Below, piece by piece: positions 24,775 to 39,430 of a stretch of 64,000 nucleotides of DNA; positions within the stretch are counted from its first letter, which is position 1; each line of letters begins with the position of its first letter. The stretch spans positions 12,308,513 through 12,372,512 of the forward strand of contig CM034547.1 in NCBI GenBank assembly GCA_020055645.1, written 5' to 3'. Source of the stretch: Tomocerus qinae. Its lineage: Eukaryota; Arthropoda; Collembola; Entomobryomorpha; Tomoceridae. A program made the translations under genes and the position numbers. The notes under the pieces are model-generated. The model saw only the letters and a program-made list of their open reading frames with translations, was not told the DNA's origin and searched no databases.

Positions 24775-27700
24775 TGGAATACTTAACAAGACGCCGGTGA
24801 ATGAGAAGTACCTATACTATGCTTAGTGAAAAATATCAATTACCTAAAGTAGTTAAGGAACGGTAAGGTAATTAGAAAGATTTAATATGATTTTATCAAC
24901 TACCTATGTGCAATGAGATAGTGGATTAATTTAATGGTAGAAAGAAGTGTCTGTTATGCTTTTTAAGAGGGTTTATTCACAGTTAAAATGCAGGTCATCC
25001 AGAGTTTTATCTTTGGTTTAAAGATTTTCTCTCGATTTTACCTTATAAGTCAAGATAGTGGGAATACAATGGGATATTATGATATTAATATATTATCAGT
25101 AGGCTATTTTTAGTTAGGTTTATTTAATCAAACACATTATTAATAATTTAAACCCTGAGTGTTCAGTAGGCAAGTAGTTTAGCAATCACGCTATCATAAC
25201 CATTAAAGCCGTTCTATTTCCTTTTATTTTTTATATGTAGAAGAGCATTTTAAAAGTCTTGCAATCCAAGGAAAGTGCCTAATGAAAATACCAGTAATGT
25301 TATATAAATCATATAATATGCTTTCCACATGTCCAAATCGACTATCAAAAGTGTTTGAGAATTGGAACTTTTGATCTACCCTTGAGTATTTAGAAACTTT
25401 TGTTTTTCATTTCATTTCTTTGGTTACGTTTTAATTATTCATTCATTCACTGGCCTCTCGTGTCCTAATGAATTCAACTCCCTTTATAGCTGAGCTGTTT
25501 GAACATAATCGCAAGTTTTTGCGTCGGTCACTCCCCTAACCAACTACGCCTTTTTGTTAGTCCACGTATATTTGTGATGTTATGTATTGTTTATAACTCA
25601 ATTATTAATTTGGTTCAAGAAGATCAATACTTTAGCATTAAAAACGTATTATTGTTATTGTATTCTGAGTTTATCGGATCGGAGACATGACGGACAAGAT
25701 ATTATACCTAGTTATTTTGAACCCTACTCAATCACATTTATAAAACGAGTATAAATTCAATGTATTCCTTTTTCTCTTCCCACTTAAGATAGAGACCGAG
25801 AAGATTTATTTATTGAATACAATATTCATAAGTTAGTAAATTATGTAGTGCAATGAACAGGAAAAGTGACTAAACATTTAACATTCGAAAAGGCATTTCA
25901 ATGTTTACCCTCTTCATACTCTATGATTATACCTTAGTAGGTATGCTCAGTTATATGTTGTTGTTTAACCTGTCCCATACCTTTAGCACACTGTTTTATA
26001 AGGCTTCCTGATTCCTGATAGCTGTCTAAGCTATTTGTAATTAATTAATGAAGAATATTCCCTAGAAGAAACTGAACTTTGTAGTCAGTCGAAATAGCAA
26101 TAAATATTTAATGACTGTAGGGACATGTGGAAAGGGTTTTATATTGTAGCTTGGTAAAAAAGGAACAAGTAGCGGTAATCATATTTGTAAATTCTTATTA
26201 GTCAGCACTGTTTATTGATGTATAACCCACCAATGATTGTGTATTACTTACTTTAAAGGCTAAAGTCAGTAGGTAGACTTTCCCTACAAGTTAGCCATGC
26301 GAGAAGCTGAAACTTTGTGATACGAATACGAATACTAAAGTAAATGTTGTACTCTAAAGTTAGGAGCATTTGTTGGGGACATATTTACAATATTTAGATT
26401 TTACACCTTATAATTACTTAGATGCACCAGTCAATAGTCTCTTCTTTTTAATGTGGTTTTATGTGTTAAAAATAAGGTTAAAATCGAGGGAAAATTATGA
26501 AATGGTACTTACATGGTTTTTATTTATCCGGAAACTGGTATCTTTTTTTGGATGTTTCGAATAATGGGGGGTTGCAATGTAGAATTGGGATAAAACCCGA
26601 GATGGGAATGGATAAGTACTATGAAATGTACACTGTAAACAGTACAATGAAAAATATCAACTGATTATGAATATCTGATGGTCTGTACTCTGTAGTACTG
26701 TCGTGTACTTTTGCAAGAAATGACAACACGATCATATAATAATCTACAATTACCATAAAATAGGAATTAATGTAATGTTCTAAGCCTATTTACTTACAAT
26801 AGTTATGTTACAGTCTCTTATATATGATAAAACAAGTCCAATCGGGCGGACTTGTGAAAAAAGTAAAAAATAACCATCAAGATTTTGATTTTGTGACTAT
26901 ATAGAAGAAGAAAGAATAGTAATACCATTTTAGGCATTGATTGCTCTATACTCTATAAAGTATAAATAAACACTATACATAGAATAGCAAAAAAGAATAG
27001 CTATTTTAAGAATAACTACTATTATATAAAGAACCTACCGGCTGCACGTGTGCTGTAGTCTAATAATTATTATTAGTTACTTATTCAGAGACAGAGATGA
27101 TGATGATGAACACAAATACAAATAAGGTCCTTAATAAAATGATGTGCACATTTGTAGCTATAATTGATAGTGTAAATTGTTGGTTGGCCGTGTACAGAGT
27201 AAAACAATAATAATGTGTAGAGAGGAGCCTGCTGTTATATTTGATTATTGCTACTTAATTAAATACATTACACTACAATGCTAAAGATTAAAGTGAACGT
27301 TACACGTTACAATATAAATACGTCAGCGTATAAGCGTACTGTAAATATTGTAAATTCTAAGATGCTCTTAATAACTATTAAGAATTGCTAGACTAATCAA
27401 GCTACTACTACATATTATTATTATATTATGATGATGTACTAAACTTGTATTGAAATGTAAGGAATCAAATGTAAACCCATAGTTAATTAAGATCCTATAG
27501 TTTAAAATAAATATTGTAGTGATTAAGAATCATTGTAATACGATTATATTATAGTGTACATACGAATCAATAATATTTCCCTTGCTATAATAATTATACG
27601 TAAATAGTATAGTAAAGTACAGCTAGTTAAGTATATTATGAGAGAGTGTGTGGAAACTCTGCCCACGAGACACAACAGCAACAATAATAATAATCTTTTA

Positions 27701-29966
27701 GATCACGTCAGGTCAGGCTAGATCATGTCGAGGATTTTGTCTTATACCTAACAATGGCTGAAGTAATAATTTAATTTTAAAGGTAATGAGTCGAAGAATC
27801 TGTATTTCAGTTGTATGGGAATCATTATCATGGATAACTTTAACAATAAAATATTTGCAGTGTCTACTATATTACCACTATACCATAGGAAGTGATATGA
27901 ACGAACTCCTGTTTGGATTTTCTAGAAATGAACATTATTACCTTTATTATTACACTACATACATGAAATACATACCTACTACCTATACCTACATGCATTA
28001 ACCATGTGCGTTGGTCGACTAATTAATTATTAATAAAGGAGGAATAAGAACATGAGCTAGTTTCTTATTCGTGCATGAATTCGTATTTCGTAAAGAATCA
28101 ATAGAGATGTAGCATGTCTTTTACAATGGGAAATCAAATCACAATCGGAAATTTTTTATCGTGCTGATTGCTATTAGTATATTAATATTGATATGAATTT
28201 ATTAAAGGAGTACGTTACACTTACGATTAAATAAGTAATAGCGATTTTCTTCCTTTCTGTACGCTTCTTCGGTCGGATAAATTATAAGAAGAGTATGGTG
28301 GAAAATGCCTTTTGATGTCTGTCTTATTAACTTACCCTTATTTACGGTATAAACACAACCTCCTGCCTACTCTGTTGTACTGTAGTGAAATATTTAATTT
28401 TTGTTTGTTATTTAGTGGATATTCTATTCGTATTTACGTTATCTAATGGTTTCGTCAGTCTTAATTATTATACGTAATACTGAAGCATGTAATATTATTG
28501 CTACTTAAATAGTTTATGAAGATTCGAAATGTAGTTTTATTAATTTTATGGTAGTAGATTTATTCAACTGGACAAATCTTATAATTTGTTATTTGTAAAC
28601 TGTAAGTTATACTATTTATAAGTTAAATTATGTATGTATATGTCAGCATATACATACAGTTGGTACGTACATTATTTCATAGATTAGACAGTGGTTATCT
28701 ATCGTTTACATAACATTAACTATCCTAGTAGTGAATTAATTATACGAACATGTTAATTTATATGCTCAAAATAGCTTTTGCAATTTCATTTTTCTTAAAT
28801 ATGTGTTTTGTGTTTTTCTTGGTTTTTCAATGTTGTTTCGTACTTTAATGTATTTTGTGTTAAATGGGCATGATTATTAGCTGCTACGTGTAATTATGTA
28901 TTGAAAGAGAAAATGGATTGCAGATTAGCATATTATTATTACTGCTATAAACTATTACTATTGTTGTTGCATTATATTGACGATTAGTAATACTACCGCG
29001 TACCCGTAACGTCGTAACGTGTATACATACAGACATGAACTATATGATGATAATAATAATCGTATAATTACAATTTGAGATATAACAATAGTCATCTCTT
29101 TTTTTATTTTTAATCATACTTCAGAAAATATAGGCCTATTTAAACATTTTTTAATGCCTTATTAGTCAATAGATTTCGGACGTAACTACCACTCTTTCTT
29201 GTTTTACCCAGTAACTTTCACCGTCCTTTCACCAAAAGTGTTACCAAAGACGCTTAAATACCGTACTATGCAGACTGAGTTAAAACTGGGAATATGCTAT
29301 GCTCAGTATCCCATTCAGTATTTTAGCCAAGCATTTTAATGATAAACCTTTGCTTGTGACTTGTTCAGCTCATTAATAATTATATTGGTTATACCATATT
29401 AGACTACATCTCACAGAAGCATACATACCTTCCATAAGGATTACTTTCTCTTACTTTCTCCTTGTAAAATCAAATATTGATAATAGAATTTACTTACTCT
29501 ATCATACAGTTGCAATCATAGTCTAATTGGGATGTTTAGACCTGCTTCCTACTGTATTGGATAGTGCATATCTCATATTATAAAGACCCGTGCTATTCCG
29601 AACTGACGACAGTCCAAGATTTTCTCTTTCGACATGCAATCTCTTGTTAAGCTTTCACGGGCGTAGGGTAAACCTCAGGGGAGGGTAAGGTAAATGAATT
29701 TTGGTGCGCAACAAACTCGTAGAAATCTTGCTTATGGTTTAGGAATCTGCAAAGAGACCCTTAATTATTTATTATGCAATGCAGGCATGTATCTGTGCTG
29801 TACTTCAGGATAATAATTTTGATGGACAGATGCATTTTGACTTCTTAGAATAAAAATGTTTAATAATATTCACTGAAACTGCCGCCGATCCGTTGACAAG
29901 AAAGAACTCAAGGCTTTTGCGATCATTACAGACTTTATTGGTCTTTATATATATTTAATTATATAA
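24775..29966. other. Gene-free region downstream of NCOA6
   Basis: Very AT-rich sequence (many TAATAATATTA-type stretches) with no credible coding frame. Small hairpins are present, including 28631-28658 (perfect 12-bp arms TGTATGTATATG) and 26833-26854 (arms CAAGTCC/GGACTTG). Part may be NCOA6 3'UTR; I see no other feature. Confidence 0.5.
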
Positions 29967-30186
29967 TCTCTATATAATAAAAATGTAAGCCGAAAAGCTT
30001 GTCTGTCTAGGACTGGCTTCGCCACCAGGCACGCATACATAGGGGTGTGATGGTGGCATGGCGTGATTATGCTGGATACCTACCTTTCGAAATTTAGTCA
30101 CTTATGCCGCGGGCTACTATAGTTCACCCAAGAAAATTAGTCAGTCCCTTGTGGCATTTTACATTTCAACTATTTTGAAATCCTAG
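29967..30186 (+). mobile_element. Possible short non-autonomous Helitron
   Basis: The left end TCTCTATATAATAAAAATG, placed after an A, resembles 5' ends of insect Helitrons. The right end has a small hairpin (TTTCAA/TTGAAA, 30164-30180) followed after two bases by CTAG and then T, the Helitron 3' signature, though the hairpin is short and closer than usual. No coding capacity. Part of the interior recurs at about 30737-30800. Confidence 0.35.
30061..30115 (+). repeat. Direct repeat segment, copy 1
   Basis: The block around GGATACCTACCTTTCGAAAT (followed by TTAGTCAC and TATGC) recurs at 30737-30800 in the same orientation. The similarity covers about 55 bp, with scattered differences, and indicates a dispersed repeat or a local duplication. 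Confidence 0.6.
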
Positions 30187-30611
30187 TTCACTAGTAAATT
30201 TTTCTGCACTGGAGACAAAAACCCAATTAACAATGTAAAATTTAAGTATGCCAAATAACCTTTCAGAATTTGGACTGCCTAATTTTCTTGGATTAACAGT
30301 AGTATTTATATATATTTTTAAAATTATAATTTTAACGTTTGATAGATATCAATGCATTTTTTTAAGTTTAATTTTCTAAAGAAGAAATATAGGGAACATA
30401 TAGCAATTAATTGAAAAGAGGTGCATTAAATTCTGCTTTTTACTCTACTGCTAGTATAATGTTTTGTTAAATTAAATAACAGTAGTGGGTGCCTAACAGT
30501 ACTGGGAGCCTAGTTATAATTAAGAAATGTATAAATTGTTACTATCTTTATATTATAATTATATATTTACCTGCCTATATATGTTTGTAACTATGTGTGG
30601 TAGGGCTAGCT

Positions 30612-30721
30612 CAGGCACGTAACCAGGAATTTGGGTAAGGGTGGTCGCAACAAATAGTTATGGTAAAAACTGAGCTGAGCAGGGTAGGGGGGCCCTACAA
30701 CCTCTTCTGTGTACGTGCTTG
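30612..30721. mobile_element. Short MITE with CAGGCACGTA termini
   Basis: Ends CAGGCACGTAACCAGG and (complement) CAAGCACGTACACAG are imperfect inverted repeats of the same type as the 39240-39422 element. Length is 110 bp, with no coding capacity. The eight flanking bases on each side (ggctagct and gccactgt) do not match, so the copy is old or its ends have drifted. Confidence 0.5.
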
Positions 30722-30736
30722 GCCACTGTATCCAAT

Positions 30737-30800
30737 ACGCATGATTACTCTGGATACCTACCTTTCGAAATTTAGTCACATATGCTGGAGGCTACTACTA
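30737..30800 (+). repeat. Direct repeat segment, copy 2
   Basis: Second copy of the block seen at 30061-30115, immediately after the 110-bp MITE. Confidence 0.55.
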
Positions 30801-30879
30801 TCAAACAATCATCTAGTAGGGTGAACAAAAATGTATAAGCCTATTCAATGCATACTGCTTTAAACAATGAATTATAATC

Positions 30880-31045
30880 CGGATTGGGAAATCTCGCTAT
30901 GATGTGATGAGATACGCATTTTGGATAAGCTTACAGGTGTGCGGATGCGGAGCACCTTATTCGAAAGCCCTTAGGAAGTACTAGTGGACTTGGAAGTTCT
31001 TTGTTCCAATTTAAAGTTGGAAATAGAAAAATAAATACACACTTC
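30880..31045 (+). repeat. Interspersed repeat family, copy A (partial)
   Basis: Shares GATGAGATACGCATTTTGGA, TATTCGAAAG, AAGTACTAG and GTTGGAAATAGAAA-type blocks, in order, with the reverse complement of 55255-55430 and partly with 50590-50665. The copy holds only the left half of the family's full sequence. Confidence 0.6.
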
Positions 31046-34000
31046 AGATGGCTGCTTAATGTCAATTCCTATTCAAATTATTTTTTGAAAAACTGATTTT
31101 CTGGACTTAACACTATTTCATGATACAATTGTTACAAATCTATTAGTTGACCCTTAAGTGACCTGTACTCAGCCAAAAGTGGGAATCAAGGTTTGCCACT
31201 AGTAATAATATATTTTTCCCCCATTTTTACTTTTACGGTACTACCGTAAAATTTTAAAACCCTTTACCTAATTACACTACAATATTATGCATTATTTTGT
31301 TTGCTTTAAAGTGTACAATACATGTACCTTATCTATCACCATATTATCATTCGTATTGGATGTCTATAAATATATGTACTCTACGTACTATCCTATTTTT
31401 AAATACAACACAATAACACAAAATATATCTACTGCCTATGTAAAAATTCCCACTCCCTGGGAAAATTCATTATAAAAATATTGTTGGTTAGGGGGTGTTT
31501 TTTCAATGTTTAACTTTGTTATCTAGAATCTGGAATAGACTGCAGACAATACTCAACAATGTTACATCAATACAAGTCTAAAAGAGATACAAGGAAAATG
31601 GATGTGAAATTATTGGCAATGAGTAAGAACCACAATTTCCTTTTTGTATAAATTCATTGTACAAATCGAATTTATAGTATTATAATCTATATATGTGTTT
31701 AGATTTCGTTTGCAATTATTTGGTTTCCGTCTTGGTGAGGAAAACAATACTATATTTTTTTTCTGCAATTTTCCGGATAACATTGTGGTAATTTCTAGGA
31801 AAACATTTGCTAAATTAGTAATGGCTGTTATTACTGGTAAAATTAACATACAAACAGCTAAATATAGCTTTAGGGTGAAGGCCAAAATGATTTACTCGAC
31901 TCATTAAAATATTAGATTGTTCTTTGCATATCACTATATTAATAGCTACATGATTTTTCATTCAACTGATCTCTGCTGCCACATTTTTCTATATCTACAG
32001 GCTATAACTTCTATTAGCTCGACTCCAGAATTAATGAGTTGGAGTATAATTGACAAATTAAACCAACGGTTTTACAATTTTGTTATCTTTTCCATTTCCA
32101 TCATAACCATTGTAAGCCTTTCTCGGCCGTTGTAATCCAAAAAATTTTGAAAATATTTTTGAGACAAGTTGATCAGACAAACCCCAGGTAGGGTAGAACC
32201 GCCAGACATCATGACCGAGCATAACCAATTAGTACATTCGATAATAACAATATTATTTAAATTTAAAACAGTGAGGTGTATTTATTTAACTAAAGTAAAG
32301 CGGAATAAATATTTAAAGTAACGGAAAGTGTATTTGCTAAACTAATCATTTCTATAGTTTAAACGTGTCATTGGCACATATGCATTGGACTTTGAATGAA
32401 AACGTCAATTCGCCAGTCGTATTTATGTTTCAAAACAACGATTACAAATTGCAACATTTTTCTTAGCACACTGTACGTGCTAGATTTCAACTAGTAATAA
32501 AATATCACTACTTCTCCCTTCAGTATCCCCTTTTCTCCACGACTGCGACCGTCCGTAGGACGGACTAAATACTAATTACAATAACTTTTGATGGAGATGA
32601 TAATTTGATCGGATAAGAAATGCTAACATAATAATAATATAATTGTACAATACATAACTAAGTCGTATAGGTAGGTATATTTTATGTATTAATGAAACAG
32701 AACAAAAGTCTCAAGGGAATGTTTTACAAAAACAGTTTAGCTTGACTTGAGACTTGGACCTAAAGGATGTGAGTTTGAACAGAGTACACGTTGGAAGTAT
32801 AGAGTCAGTCAATTCTTGCCGACATCAACATCATCATGAAGTATATTCATGCACATTCGTGTGAATCAGCAGGGTAAACAAGAAGTTGATTGAACATTGA
32901 ACGTTACTTTATCTTTGTGAAGGAAAGCGTTAGATGTAGCTTCAAATGTTTTGAGTGGATATCGGTTAGAGGAAATCTATCTCCAGCCTCAGAAGAATCA
33001 ATTTTTACACGAAATCTCTTTTAATTCCTTGTCAATCTGACATTTTATCGCATGTATTTGAATACTATAATTTTTAAGAAGTTATCTCCAAATTCCATGA
33101 ATATGTAATTTTTTCCATTTTTACTAAGGCCAAAAGTCGATATGTATTTGCAGCTTAAAAAACTAAGATGAATAAAAATAAGTGATTGATACTATGGCCA
33201 TGACTTTTCATCATGCCTGGAGTAATTATTATAGGTAATAATATAATTGCTAAATGTTGGACTAAGTACCAGTTAATAAACAATAATTTTCCAAAACCAT
33301 TTACCATTCACCTTTTTTTGTTACAGGCATCACTCACTCATACACGCATAGGCAATTAAACCCTTTTTTGTTCCGTGATGGCTGTACGAAAGGAAATGAT
33401 ATTCAAATGTTGTAGTGGATCGAGGTGCAATTGCAACACACACATGAGGTGCAAATACTAGTGGAGGTAGAAGATAGATGAAGATGTGCAGGTGCAACCC
33501 ATAATTCTAATCATAGAAATATTCGCCCTTGCATTGCGTGCATTGCATATTATGTACTTGCTACAAATCATACATTATAATTATTCGCAATTTGCAACTG
33601 CTACAATCAAATTGCGTGTTATTTCACAGTACCTGCACAGGTAAGACAATATCAATAATAATCGCTTTATTTATGATTTACTACAATATTACAAATGAAT
33701 GAATTGTTTCTTTCCAGCTATTAATATTAATCAGCTCATTGTCACAATGAACAGATTTTCAAACTACATCGTTGTCCAGCGTAGATTCATGAGGCCAAAC
33801 CGAAGTTATTGACATTTTTATGACTTTCTGGATTCCATACTCCAGATTTAATACCTGGCATTCAGAGACATGCAGTCTAGTACAAAATTTCACATTTACG
33901 ATGACATTTTTACTGATGCAACCAGTTGTTAATTACAATAAACATGCAATGAAATTGACATACAATACTAAATAGAAACAGAAACAGCTTTTTAGTCAAA

Positions 34001-37000
34001 GATATTTTTAGGATTAAGTAATTTATGCAGATATATCATAAATAATATATGTATTAAATTAATTAATTCTGTACATAAAAGTAACCCCATTCATTATGAT
34101 CATAGCCATTAAATGCACGCAAAAGTAATTGCATGTTTTGTGGAGGAATAATTATAATAATTAAAGGTTTGAGTTACAAAAGCAATAAATTGTTTAAGCC
34201 ACATGCTACACCACCCATCAGATTCGTGGCTTGAATTCGTGGCAATTCGTGGCATCCGTTTTGAACGACTTCGTAAAAAAAACAACAAAATCCACTATAT
34301 CCACAGGAGCAATAATGTTTTCCAACATTTTGAGAGTTCAAAGATGAATTCCTTAGCATTTGCTTTTTACACTTTTGCTATATAACTATTATTCCGATTT
34401 TATTACGTATAATAAAACAGTTCTGGTCTCATGAATTGCCTATTTTTATAGCAAAGTTTTATGTCATGGGCCTAGTGATGTTATTTACGCTCCTGAACAT
34501 AAATTATATGTTGAGGTATGTGATTAGATCTTATCTGATATAAATTGCCCCCGGAAGGCAGAAAGAGGGGTTTTAACGATTCGATTTAACATGGAAAGAG
34601 TATTAGCCATTTTATGGTACTGAAGGGGAATATAATTTTGTGCAGGATGTGACAGAGAGAAAATCCATTATTTGGAAGTGAGTCATCGTAAAAGTTTTTC
34701 CATTTCATGCAGCACGGCAGGAGCCTGAGGAGTCTCTAGACAATAAAAAATGTTATATGGGAGTTGGGCACAGGATCAAATTTTGTAGATAAAAAGGGGT
34801 CTTGTGGAGCTTATCGACTTACTATAAGCCTATCTGCAGAATAAGGATTCTCATCCAAATCCCTATATAAGTAGTAGCCAAAATATCGATCTCAATGTGT
34901 TTTCATAAGCCTGTATAAGTATATACGTCGTAAAATCTGTCTGCAGAGATCGGGGGTCTGAAGTTCAGCGATGCGGAGAAAAGGGAACTTTCTCTGGTCA
35001 GGCGGATATGTTGGAAATTTTAGCCCACTTCCTCTCAGCCCCTTTCCGGTACAAAAGTTTTTGTTGGACTAGACTCTTCCCTACGATAAAAGTTTTATTC
35101 GCTAAAATTGCTGACTCCTGTTTTGTGTGCATGGTCGACCGAGCTTCTTATCGTTTGTCTGGTCTTATATATAGCAGTTCATTTTACGTAGGGCTCGATG
35201 GAGATATTCATGTGTCTGCATGCCCATTTCATTTAAAAATTGGGCTAGGCTAATTATAAGAATGGGAAAAAAATCTGATTTGATAACGAATTTTAGTCTG
35301 AGTACAGTTCTCATACAACTTTCACGTGACCCATGAACTTAGATAAGAAATCCTTCAGGATTAAAGCCTGTTGTTCATTTTTATGAAGTAATAAACTATC
35401 ATATTACATGATTATGTACACTCTATAGCATTAAAAGAACCCCACGTTTTCATTCCCATAATAATACCCATACTTAATTCCTTGAAACATAAAAGTTAAT
35501 TACAAAAACAATTTAGTATCGTATTACAGTCGTTTTAAGTCAGAGTATATACATTAGTATATTAAATATAGGATATATATTATGCTTGAGCACGTAAATT
35601 ATAGATGACTTTGAGTTTGGAAGGTATATAGGCATATCCTGAGTGTAATAAACTTTTATGTATTTTGTCCACGTAGAGATATCGATCCAAAGTTTCGCTT
35701 AGGGTGTTTGGGTCTTGTCTAATATGGTATATACAACGTTCATTTCCAGAAAAACCCCTCCATGTCTACACTATATTGAATTTCTGTCCCATAATTTTGA
35801 TTGATGTGGTATAATATTACTGTAGAGTCGGCGCAATTCTACCAGACGCTACAAATCTTTTCCTACGAAGTAATCTGACGCCAGATGTTGAATCTAGGAT
35901 TTCACTTTCCTCTTGATGACTTACTAATGCTATTAAGTGTATTCTACGGTCTTCGATCATATTATGGTGCTATACAGATTGGATTATTTATTATGCTTCC
36001 AAAACCATATACACTAGGGACTATATGTATCATGAATCATGTCATAATCCGGTTTTCTTTAAAATTTAATTATCCAGCCTAGACTATTAACTTTTACTTT
36101 ATGCTCCAACCCAAGCAAAATAGAAAATCGGAGACACGACAAAACTACGTATAGACTTTACCAGTTGCATATTTCAAATATTAAGAACTACATCAATATT
36201 TCACTGCATTTTTCATTTCTCCAGTCAAGACAAACTACAGAAACTAGAAATCATTGATTAATGCATGACCACGTCATCGTTTGACTCTCAATTTTATGGA
36301 AATTGCTTTTCGAAGGCTTCAAAATAAAAATTCGAGTCACGGACATTCATCGTTACAACTTAAATATGCATGTACATAGTATGTAACAACGTCGCTATAC
36401 AGATCACTAAAATATCAAACTTATTTCGTGGGATATTTTAATATTTAGTAATACTATACGTCACAGGCCAAATCACTACAAGTCTTAACATTGTAATTAA
36501 TTATTGATATGCGACGACCACTCAGCTAGAGCTACCTCTCATATCTGCCAATTCTGTGTGGATACAAAATCTAACAGAGTTTCAAGTTCCAAGGACCTCA
36601 ACATGACCTTATATTCTATCCAATAAACTACTTCCCATCATATTCTAAAATTGATATGCTGATTGAATGTTATTGTTTCATACAAATAAAACAAATTCAA
36701 GAGAAAATAGTATTTGAAAGTTGTTCTCTGAGAATATAAAAGAATATTTTTCGCTTTTAAATACATATTTCTAGAAGTTAGATTTTTATCAGCTGCGCTT
36801 TCCTACTTTTTCAAAATTAAATAAATGTAATAGATGGATGGATGGCCTTGAATAATCCTGAGAAGTGCAGTGTCTGTGATTAGTTTTGCAGATGTAATTA
36901 AAACCAGTGCAGTATTTAGAAACCAGGGTGCCGAAATTTCCATACAATATTCATTGAATGCGTAATAAATCTTCTTGGCTTACGTAGGAGGTATTGGCAC

Positions 37001-37219
37001 CACACCCAAAGCTTTCCTCCATCTCCTCAATACAGCATTGATGAAAGCATTGCCATATAGAAGTACATTTGGCCTTTGACATTTAGGAAAATTGTAGTAT
37101 CCATCTTTGGGTTCTGAAGTGTGTTTCTCCACTATCTAATGCACTCATCGTTAGAATTTCAAAGGATTCCAGTCATTATTTTATTAAAATTTTCCTTGTA
37201 AACTGTCTTCTGGAATTTC
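31046..37219. other. Gene-poor AT-rich region
   Basis: No supported gene. Open frames such as 31695-31907, 34203-34385, 35008-35253 and 35885-36082 are short, biased to aromatic and hydrophobic codons of AT-rich DNA, and lack motifs. I see no tRNA-like cloverleaf or clear element boundary. Confidence 0.5.
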
Positions 37220-37234
37220 TGGTTACGCCCCTGA
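37220..37234. mobile_element. Terminus of a decayed MITE
   Basis: CTGGTTACGCCCCTG is the complement of CAGGGGCGTAACCAG, the same terminal pattern (CAGGNNCGTANCCAG) as the elements at 30612 and 39240. It would be the right end of an element extending left; no convincing left end was found. Confidence 0.35.
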
Positions 37235-39231
37235 ATTTTACTGCAGTTATACATGCCATGCAGGCAGATGCAAGCAGTTGTAGTATAGGTGTACATATTC
37301 CCTTTTCTCACAGAATATTAGAAAAAATTCTGTTTTCACAATAATAATGTGTTATCGACATTTATTTATCATTTTTACCAACCATGCATGATGTAATGTG
37401 TTTACACTTTTGTACAGGTATAACATCCCATTTTCCCATCAAGCATTAGTAGAATTTATATTTATATATTACTCACAAGGAGTGTGACCGTGAATGGCAA
37501 AACCTGTTTTTCACCATAAAAATTACTAATTAAAGTTTTCAATAAAGACAAACAACATGTCATATTCAGAATGTTGTCCTGATTCCTTTTTAAGTGGTTG
37601 ATGAGGCACAAGGGAGCGCGGGTGAAGTGGCTAACAACTTCAACTTGGTCTTGGTCAACATTACTCCAGCTTCTATAGGTAAATATGCACAGCCAACGTC
37701 AGGATCAAAAATCAATGCATTATCTGGCAACAATATACAATTTTCTAAGGATCTAACATTCCCAACTTAACGATTCAACCGATTTATAAAAAATCAAAAA
37801 GCACTACTTTATTTAAAACGATTTTTTTTTACTTTTTTGTTTAGTACATGTAAATGGGGCAAATTGCTACTGGGAAAAAGGCAAAAAAGGACTTGCTTTT
37901 TTAAAAACTTACTCCTAGCTTTTTTATAAAAAAGGCAAAAAAGCAAAAGACAAAAAAGGTCTTTTTTTGTTCCATGAATTTGGCTATACTGTATGTTAAC
38001 TGCTGGAGAGTCTGGCTTCCAAATTCAAATGCATTCCAACTTGGAAGCTATTGACAAAAAACAACTCGCTTCTTGGCATTGATGAATGTTCGTACTAAGA
38101 TTGGGTCAGCTGCCGCAGAAGTATGTTCTTATCAGCCATCTGCACTTGAGATAAAATCTAACAAGCCCAGGAGACGAAGCTTCTAGGGTTCCTTGTAGGG
38201 ACTCTACTCTACTCTCCATTTGCACACAATCAACCCTTGATAGCTATAGCTACAACGATGTCATTAAAATTCTTTCTGAAACGAGTTGGTCGTTAATCAA
38301 GGCTGTAGTGACGTTACGGCTAAAGCTGCACCACCCCATGCAATGCACCCAACATGAAATGAAACCACCACCACCACCCGGTGCAGTTCTATACACCAGA
38401 GAGTAGATTTTGGAAACGACAACAACGTAGTAACTTCACATCCTACACGCGTTTATGCTATTCTGTATTTTATGCGTTTCATACTGTGCATTGGTATGTT
38501 ACCCACGCATATCTTGTCGTCTTTTTTGTAGGTATGAGTATATAGAGGTTCTAATGGGAAGAAGGACATAATATCAGTATTGGTATGTATAGAGGTCGAG
38601 GTTGAGAGGGTTGATGGAGATAAACTTGTTTTATGGTGAATGAGAATCCTATTGGAAGAGATGGAATAGAGAACATCATAAATATAATTATTACACCCGT
38701 ATGTTATACGTATGGGTTAATATTCCTGTGTGGGCACAGAAAACATGAATGCTGATTGAATATGGAAAACAGAAAATCCTTCCTACGTTCAGAATATCCT
38801 ATACCAATATCCTTATAAGAATTAATACCCTATATGCAATATGAGATCCTAATGTACCCCATCGTAGTATATTGGGATTGGGAGGCTTAGTATACCATCG
38901 AGCTGGAATATTTTTGTTCTAGCATTTACTAAACAATTTTTAAGCCAAGCACTATTTTTAACCTTGAGACAACTGCATATTAGTATGACCATTTTTGATA
39001 CCTAGAAATCATAGTAGATCCTGTTCAACAATCAAGGATTAGCTGCCCATATGAAATAAAATTAATTATATTGAAGCCCCAAACAAGGGGATGATTTTGG
39101 GGTTTTCCTTATGGCTTACAGGCTTTAATTTTTATTATTTATGATCGAATATGTAAGTGGCTTTGGCATTTGATATCGATATTGCTGTTTATGTTTATAT
39201 CTGTTATAAGTGTAATTATGTGTAATGGAAG
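37235..39231. other. Gene-free region with A/T-run block
   Basis: Nothing coding is supported. At 37790-37980 there is a cluster of GGCAAAAAAGG and CTTTTTT runs in both orientations, possibly a low-complexity fragment of an element. Confidence 0.45.
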
Positions 39232-39239
39232 CTTATTGA

Positions 39240-39422
39240 CAGGCACGTATCCAGAAATTTGGTCAAGGGGGGCGCAACCAAGAATAATGTTAAAAATGTG
39301 ACACATTCGCGCGAGGCGCGAAACTTTTTTGAAATTTTTGGCCAATTTTGGAAAAAAAATCTTCTCTTTTTCTCAAAAGGGGGGCGCTGCGCCCCCCCGG
39401 CCCCCTACTGGATACGTGCTTG
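39240..39422. mobile_element. hAT-type MITE with perfect 8-bp target duplication
   Basis: The 183-bp element starts CAGGCACGTATCCAG and ends CTGGATACGTGCTTG, an inverted pair with one mismatch. It is flanked by CTTATTGA at 39232-39239 and again at 39423-39430. Eight-base duplications and CA-starting termini are typical of hAT transposons. The interior is GC-rich near the ends (GGGGGGCGC...GCGCCCCCCC) and has no coding capacity, so it would need transposase from elsewhere. The perfect duplication suggests fairly recent insertion. Confidence 0.88.
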
Positions 39423-39430
39423 CTTATTGA

